Part shown: in pieces, positions 60,058 through 64,000 of the stretch
How the letters are laid out: every line of letters starts with the position of its first letter
How positions within the stretch are numbered: position 1 is the stretch's first letter
NCBI RefSeq assembly: GCF_000966195.1
Contig: NZ_LAHL01000038.1
Location: 1 to 64,000 of the forward strand
Direction: 5' to 3'
DNA from: Domibacillus robiginosus
Lineage (GTDB): Bacteria; Bacillota; Bacilli; Bacillales; Domibacillaceae
DNA: 64,000 nucleotides
Made by a program: the position numbers and the translations under genes
Notes under the pieces: model-generated
What the model saw: the letters and a program-made list of their open reading frames with translations, nothing else
Database searches by the model: none
Told to the model about the DNA's origin: nothing

Positions 60058-62328
60058 ATGAAGCGGAAGCCGAAGTATTTTTACCGCATTTTTTTGCCAT
60101 TTGTTGTTGTAGGAGTACTGGCTGTTATTCTGTTTAATGGGTTTGCTTATTTTTTTACAAAAGATTCGCTTGAAGAAAAAATAACGCTCGAAAAACAGGA
60201 AAATATCGTCCAGACAATGAATACGCTTGAGCAAAAATTACAAGCGGTTGATTATACGTTTAATTCCTACGTGTATGATCCTTCGTTTGACCGTATTATT
60301 CAACAGCCGCTGGCAGCCAGCCATTTTGATATTTATCAGCGAGTTGATAAACGTTTAAATTACATCTCAACCTTTGGTCCTAATCAAACAACCGCCGAGC
60401 TCATCAGCTTTGACGGCAATTGGACCATTAATCAGGCCGGTTTAAAACAATTGACTGATGCTCAGCAAAACCAGCTTTACCAGGATTATATGAAGCTGCC
60501 GAATGCCTCTACCTGGCTGAAAAAGGCGAATGAGCCGCATGAAATTCAACTTGTTAAAAAAGTGCCTCTCCATAAAGCAGAAAAATCCGGAGCGCTCGTT
60601 ATTCATATTCCACTAGGTTCACTGACTGATTTGATTTATAAAGAGGATGAATCAAGTCCTATTTTCATTTATAACCAGGATGGACAGCTTGTATATGGAA
60701 GTGTCAATGAAAAAGAAGCGGGGATACGCACGCAGGATATCTCACCATTGATTAAAGCCGATCATTCCCAAATTGGCATTGTAAATGCTGAAGCTGACGA
60801 AAAAGCGTACAAGCTTGCTTATTCTAAATCCATGTACAACGGCTGGGTGTATGTAACGAAAATCGATGAAGCCGAGTTTATGGCAGCAATGAAGCCGACT
60901 GTAATCGGAACTGTTATGATGAGTGCATTGATGCTGGGATTAACCATTATGATTGCATACTTGAGCTCTGACTATTTTTCACGCCCCATTCGGGAGCTGC
61001 AAACCTTAATGCCGAAAACAAAAGGCGGAAGGTACCGGGATGAGTTTGAATTGATCGGCACGTCCATTCGGAATGTACTTCATCAAAATCAGTCACTGGA
61101 AAATATGGTCACAAGTCAATTAGAGCAATTAAAAACACTTTTTACGATTAACCTGCTTCATGGAAGAAAAACAGAGACTGAAATTCAAGAAGAGTTGGAG
61201 AAGTTTGGATATCCGCTGCAGTGGGCACACTTGTATGTGCTTGTCCTTCAAATTGACCACCTCGATTCAAAAAAATATACCAGCAAGGAAAAGGATGTAT
61301 TAATGTTCGGAGTCAGCCAGGTTGTATCAGAAGAAATCAAGGAAACGGAACGGCTGGCTACGGCGATGATTGATTCTAAAACCCAGGCAGCCATTTTTAT
61401 TAGCTACGAGGAAGATGAAAGCAAAAGTGCAGCTGTTGTCCAAGCTCATGTGGAAACGATTCAGCGCACTGTTAAAGAGCTGTTTAACGTATCGATCAGT
61501 ATTGGCATCAGCAGGCCATTTCACCAGTTAAGCGAAAGTGAACAGGCACTCGATCAAGGAATAAATTCATTGAAATATCGCCTCAAAGTCGGCAAAGAAG
61601 CCATTGTTTTCCATGGGAAAATGTTCGAGCCGCCGGAAATTAAAACAAGTTATTTTCCAAAATTGTTGGAAAACCGGCTTTTTGACTCGATTAAAGTGGG
61701 CGAGAGTGAAAAAGCCAAAGAAGAGCTGGATCTTTTGCTTGCAGATTTGTTTAAGCGCAATCGTGGTGCATACGAATTGGAAATACACATGATGAGGTTT
61801 ATTAATGATGTGATTGAACTGATGCAGCTTCTCGGTATGGATTCATTAATGGTCAAAGATCAAAAAACCTTATATAAAGCTGTATTTGAAATGGAAACGG
61901 CAGAAGAAATAGAATTGTTTATCAAAGAAAAAGTGATTTATCCCATGATTCAGCTTATGGAAGAAAGAGAAAGCTCCCAGTACAAGTCGATATCAGAAAG
62001 AATTATTCATGTTATTCAGCAGGAATACGATACAAAGTTAACACTTGAGGCGGTTGCCACAAAGCTTCATTATAATCCAAACTATTTAAGCGAGATTTTT
62101 AAAAAAGAGTTTGGACAGTCCTTTAGTGATTACTTGTCAAATTACCGATATACAATGGCGAAAGCATGGCTGAAAGAAACGGATATGCCGGTAAAAGAGA
62201 TTGCAGAACGCCTTCAATACAATAATTCGCAAAACTTCATCCGGTTTTTTCGTAAGATGGAAGGGATCACGCCAGGGAAATATCGTGAACAAAACCGTTT
62301 TGGCCAGTTGTCTAGTAATAATGAATAA
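60058..62328 (+). CDS. membrane-bound AraC-family regulator
   Basis: 756 residues. Membrane helix at about 10-31, large extracytoplasmic sensing domain (about 32-283), second helix (about 284-305, VIGTVMMSALMLGLTIMIAYLSS), a HAMP-like linker, a central domain (about 370-480) and C-terminal AraC double helix-turn-helix (LTLEAVATKLHYNPNYLSEIFKKEFGQSFSDYLSNYRYTMAKAWL...MPVKEIAERLQYNNSQNFIRFFRKMEGITPGKYR). This type (YesN/YtdP-like) controls sugar ABC transporters for complex glycans. Convergent with one of the ABC permeases beside it. Confidence 0.92.
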   Translation: MKRKPKYFYRIFLPFVVVGVLAVILFNGFAYFFTKDSLEEKITLEKQENIVQTMNTLEQKLQAVDYTFNSYVYDPSFDRIIQQPLAASHFDIYQRVDKRLNYISTFGPNQTTAELISFDGNWTINQAGLKQLTDAQQNQLYQDYMKLPNASTWLKKANEPHEIQLVKKVPLHKAEKSGALVIHIPLGSLTDLIYKEDESSPIFIYNQDGQLVYGSVNEKEAGIRTQDISPLIKADHSQIGIVNAEADEKAYKLAYSKSMYNGWVYVTKIDEAEFMAAMKPTVIGTVMMSALMLGLTIMIAYLSSDYFSRPIRELQTLMPKTKGGRYRDEFELIGTSIRNVLHQNQSLENMVTSQLEQLKTLFTINLLHGRKTETEIQEELEKFGYPLQWAHLYVLVLQIDHLDSKKYTSKEKDVLMFGVSQVVSEEIKETERLATAMIDSKTQAAIFISYEEDESKSAAVVQAHVETIQRTVKELFNVSISIGISRPFHQLSESEQALDQGINSLKYRLKVGKEAIVFHGKMFEPPEIKTSYFPKLLENRLFDSIKVGESEKAKEELDLLLADLFKRNRGAYELEIHMMRFINDVIELMQLLGMDSLMVKDQKTLYKAVFEMETAEEIELFIKEKVIYPMIQLMEERESSQYKSISERIIHVIQQEYDTKLTLEAVATKLHYNPNYLSEIFKKEFGQSFSDYLSNYRYTMAKAWLKETDMPVKEIAERLQYNNSQNFIRFFRKMEGITPGKYREQNRFGQLSSNNE

Positions 62329-62339
62329 GTGTTGATAAA

Positions 62340-62378
62340 AGTAAGCCGGATTCGGGTCAGAATCCGGCTTACTTTTAT
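62340..62378 (+). terminator. bidirectional terminator
   Basis: AAGTAAGCCGGATTC/GAATCCGGCTTACTT hairpin with T runs both sides. Confidence 0.93.
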
Positions 62379-62410
62379 GACTTCATAGGGTTGCCCAGCT
62401 GGACAAGCTG

Positions 62411-63280
62411 CTATGCTTTTACAGATCCGACAAAAGCTCCTTTGACAAAGTATTTTTGAAGGAATGGATAAACAATCAGCATCGGTACAGTGGCTACCGC
62501 TATAACCGCCATCTTCACTGTTTGTGCAGGAGGAACAATATCGACAGCGGTTGTATCTGCCTGCATGCCGCTGGAAACGATTACAATTTGGCGGAGTAAA
62601 ATCTGGATCGGCCACTTGGCGGAATCATTTAAGTACAAAATTGCATTCATATATTCATTCCAGTAAGCAACAGCGTAAAACAGCGAGATCGTTGCAATTG
62701 ATGGCATGGAAAGCGGTAAAATAATTTTCAAGAAAATCATAATATCGTTGTAGCCGTCAATTTTAGCCGATTCTTCCAGACTTTCAGGAATAGCTTGAAA
62801 AAAGTTTCTCATAATAATTAGATTAAAAGCGCTGATGGCTACAGGAAGAATGAGCGCCCAGTAAGAGTTAATTAAGCCAAGATTTTTTACGACTAAATAA
62901 GTCGGGATCATGCCGCCGCTGAAAAGCATTGTAAATACAACCATAAAGTTGAGTGTCCGTCGGCCGTATAAATATTTTCGGGATAACCCATAAGCCATCG
63001 TCGCGGTCAGAACCATACTGACAAGCGTACCCACCCCTGTTACGCCAATGGAAACAGCCAGGCTTTTAAAAATGGTTGGGGTTGAAAAAATAAATGTGTA
63101 AGCGTCCAATGAAAAAGTGGTAGGAAATAAAATAAAAGACTTTTCCATTACTTCATCTGTAGTGGCAAATGAACTGGCAATGACATTTAAAAACGGCAGC
63201 AGGCAGGCAAGTGAGATAATGGTAAGCAGTGTGTAGTTTACGACATTAAATAAACGGTTGCCTAATGAATGATCTTTCAT
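62411..63280 (-). CDS. sugar ABC transporter permease (LplC/YtcP type)
   Basis: 289 residues from the ATG at 63280 (AAGGAGGG 10 bases upstream). Six helices; the cytoplasmic EAA loop is EESAKIDGYNDIMIFLKIILPLSMPSIATI (about residues 187-217). This is the inner-membrane partner of lipoprotein-dependent importers of oligosaccharides. It is the C-type permease and lies divergently from the B-type permease; the solute-binding protein and ATPase genes are not in the window (the ATPase is usually MsmX elsewhere). Confidence 0.92.
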   Translation of the reverse strand: MKDHSLGNRLFNVVNYTLLTIISLACLLPFLNVIASSFATTDEVMEKSFILFPTTFSLDAYTFIFSTPTIFKSLAVSIGVTGVGTLVSMVLTATMAYGLSRKYLYGRRTLNFMVVFTMLFSGGMIPTYLVVKNLGLINSYWALILPVAISAFNLIIMRNFFQAIPESLEESAKIDGYNDIMIFLKIILPLSMPSIATISLFYAVAYWNEYMNAILYLNDSAKWPIQILLRQIVIVSSGMQADTTAVDIVPPAQTVKMAVIAVATVPMLIVYPFLQKYFVKGAFVGSVKA

Positions 63281-63455
63281 AAAAAGAATCCCTCCTTGAT
63301 AAAGTATGGCTATGCTGGTCTCCATTTACTGTAACAAGGAGCTGTTCAGTGCGTCTATAATCATTTTCCCCTGCCTGTAAAAAGTGAAAGAAAAAGTGAA
63401 GGTAACGGTGGATAATCATTTTTAACAGGAATAATCATCTTATCCGCATAAATTT

Positions 63456-63469
63456 GGAAAACGCTTTCA
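63456..63469 (-). promoter_or_regulatory. cre site between divergent permeases
   Basis: Minus strand TGAAAGCGTTTTCC matches cre except at the last base; it lies in the 294-base control region of both permease genes, so CcpA could repress both. Confidence 0.7.
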
Positions 63470-63574
63470 AATGGCGGTTTTAAAGGAGACAGGCCAGATG
63501 ATTATAGACGTTATGGGGCTCTGGCCATTACGCTGATTGTGTAAACGAAAAACCTAAGAGGAGGGATTCGCATT

Positions 63575-64000
63575 GTGAGAGAAACAAATGCAGCAATGGA
63601 TCCGATTGAGACAGCGGCATCCAAAAAAGAAATAAAGCAAATGGTAAGAAGAAAAAACATCGCCAGCTTAACAAGGAACAAATATCTCTATCTGATGATT
63701 TTACCAGGTCTCTTGTACTTTCTTATCTTTAAATATGTGCCAATGGCCGGGATCGTTATCGCCTTTCAAGACTATCAGCCTTTTCTTGGAATAATGGGAA
63801 GTGAATGGGCAGGGTTCAAACACTTTGAACGCCTTTTTACCGAGCCAACATTCTTTATGCTATTAAAAAATACACTTTTATTCTTCGCGTTAAACCTGTT
63901 TATCTTTTTTCCAATTCCGATTATTGTAGCATTAATGTTAAATGAGGTCCGAATCAAGGCATTTAAGGGAACCGTTCAAACTATTATTTATATCCCCCAT
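63575..64000 (+). CDS. sugar ABC transporter permease (LplB/YteP type), cut by window end
   Basis: 142 residues seen, starting at GTG 63575 (GAGGAGGG upstream). Basic N-terminus then helices MILPGLLYFLIFKYVPMAGIVIAFQDYQPFLGI and FMLLKNTLLFFALNLFIFFPIPIIVALMLNEVR, typical of B-type permeases (YteP/LplB). The C-terminus with the EAA loop lies outside the window. Likely partner of the divergent permease. Confidence 0.9.
   Translation, partial: MRETNAAMDPIETAASKKEIKQMVRRKNIASLTRNKYLYLMILPGLLYFLIFKYVPMAGIVIAFQDYQPFLGIMGSEWAGFKHFERLFTEPTFFMLLKNTLLFFALNLFIFFPIPIIVALMLNEVRIKAFKGTVQTIIYIPH

Overview
The window reads as a chromosomal segment of a low-to-mid-GC, spore-forming member of the Bacillaceae. 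Evidence: the order rRNA/tRNA block, sigW-rsiW, cdaA-cdaR-glmM, glmS with its ribozyme; GsiB, Mta, BmrA, CypC, NamA and YeeI homologues; a Spo0E-like gene; and a 15/16 match to the ParB/Spo0J site parS, which suggests an origin-proximal location. I cannot fix the genus. No prophage, CRISPR array or intact transposase was found.

Layout. 1-1300: end of a 23S rRNA gene, 5S rRNA and eight tRNAs. 1.3-9.6 kb: Spo0E-like gene, SigW/RsiW envelope-stress pair, c-di-AMP cyclase with its regulator, then amino-sugar synthesis (glmM, an interposed MFS gene, glmS behind a glmS ribozyme). 9.8-32 kb: mostly single housekeeping or stress genes (YtcJ-type amidohydrolase, PPK2, Mta, PhnA, HAD phosphatase, pentapeptide protein, GsiB with a sigma-B promoter, BmrA, CypC with a macrodomain protein, LysR, orphan kinase, LOG, metallopeptidase, NamA, a FadR-site-controlled enoyl-CoA hydratase, YeeI, a free-standing DnaB-C-like domain). 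32.3-40.9 kb: a guanidine assimilation locus with two guanidine-I riboswitches. 41-47 kb: MFS gene, broken ASCH gene, PAS kinase, FrnE-like oxidoreductase, parS, YiaA-like and TauE-like membrane proteins, and a secreted protein behind a cyclic-di-GMP-I riboswitch. 47.9-52.5 kb: galKETR. 53.3-58.9 kb: a LacI-regulated catabolic operon (HisD/HpsN-like dehydrogenase, GntP-type permease, SDR, 3HADH-like dehydrogenase) with an elaborate promoter. 59.4-64 kb: a possibly frameshifted membrane protein, an AraC-type membrane-bound regulator and two divergent sugar ABC permeases, the last cut by the window end.

How the parts work together. Guanidine would be imported (APC permease), carboxylated by a urea-carboxylase-like biotin enzyme, deiminated by two DUF1989 proteins to allophanate, and cleaved by allophanate hydrolase to ammonia and CO2; both transcripts are predicted to be switched on by guanidine. 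The Leloir operon carries its own LacI-type repressor. The 54-59 kb operon has sigma-A promoter elements overlapped by a cre and three identical palindromic operators; its substrate is unknown and is the best candidate for an undescribed pathway.

Genome decay is visible in several places: remnants of a YxjG/MetE-like gene, a DMT transporter and a second PfpI gene, and a twice-frameshifted ASCH gene. A MITE-like repeat occurs twice in opposite orientations, each copy lying between two near-identical copies of the local transcription terminator.
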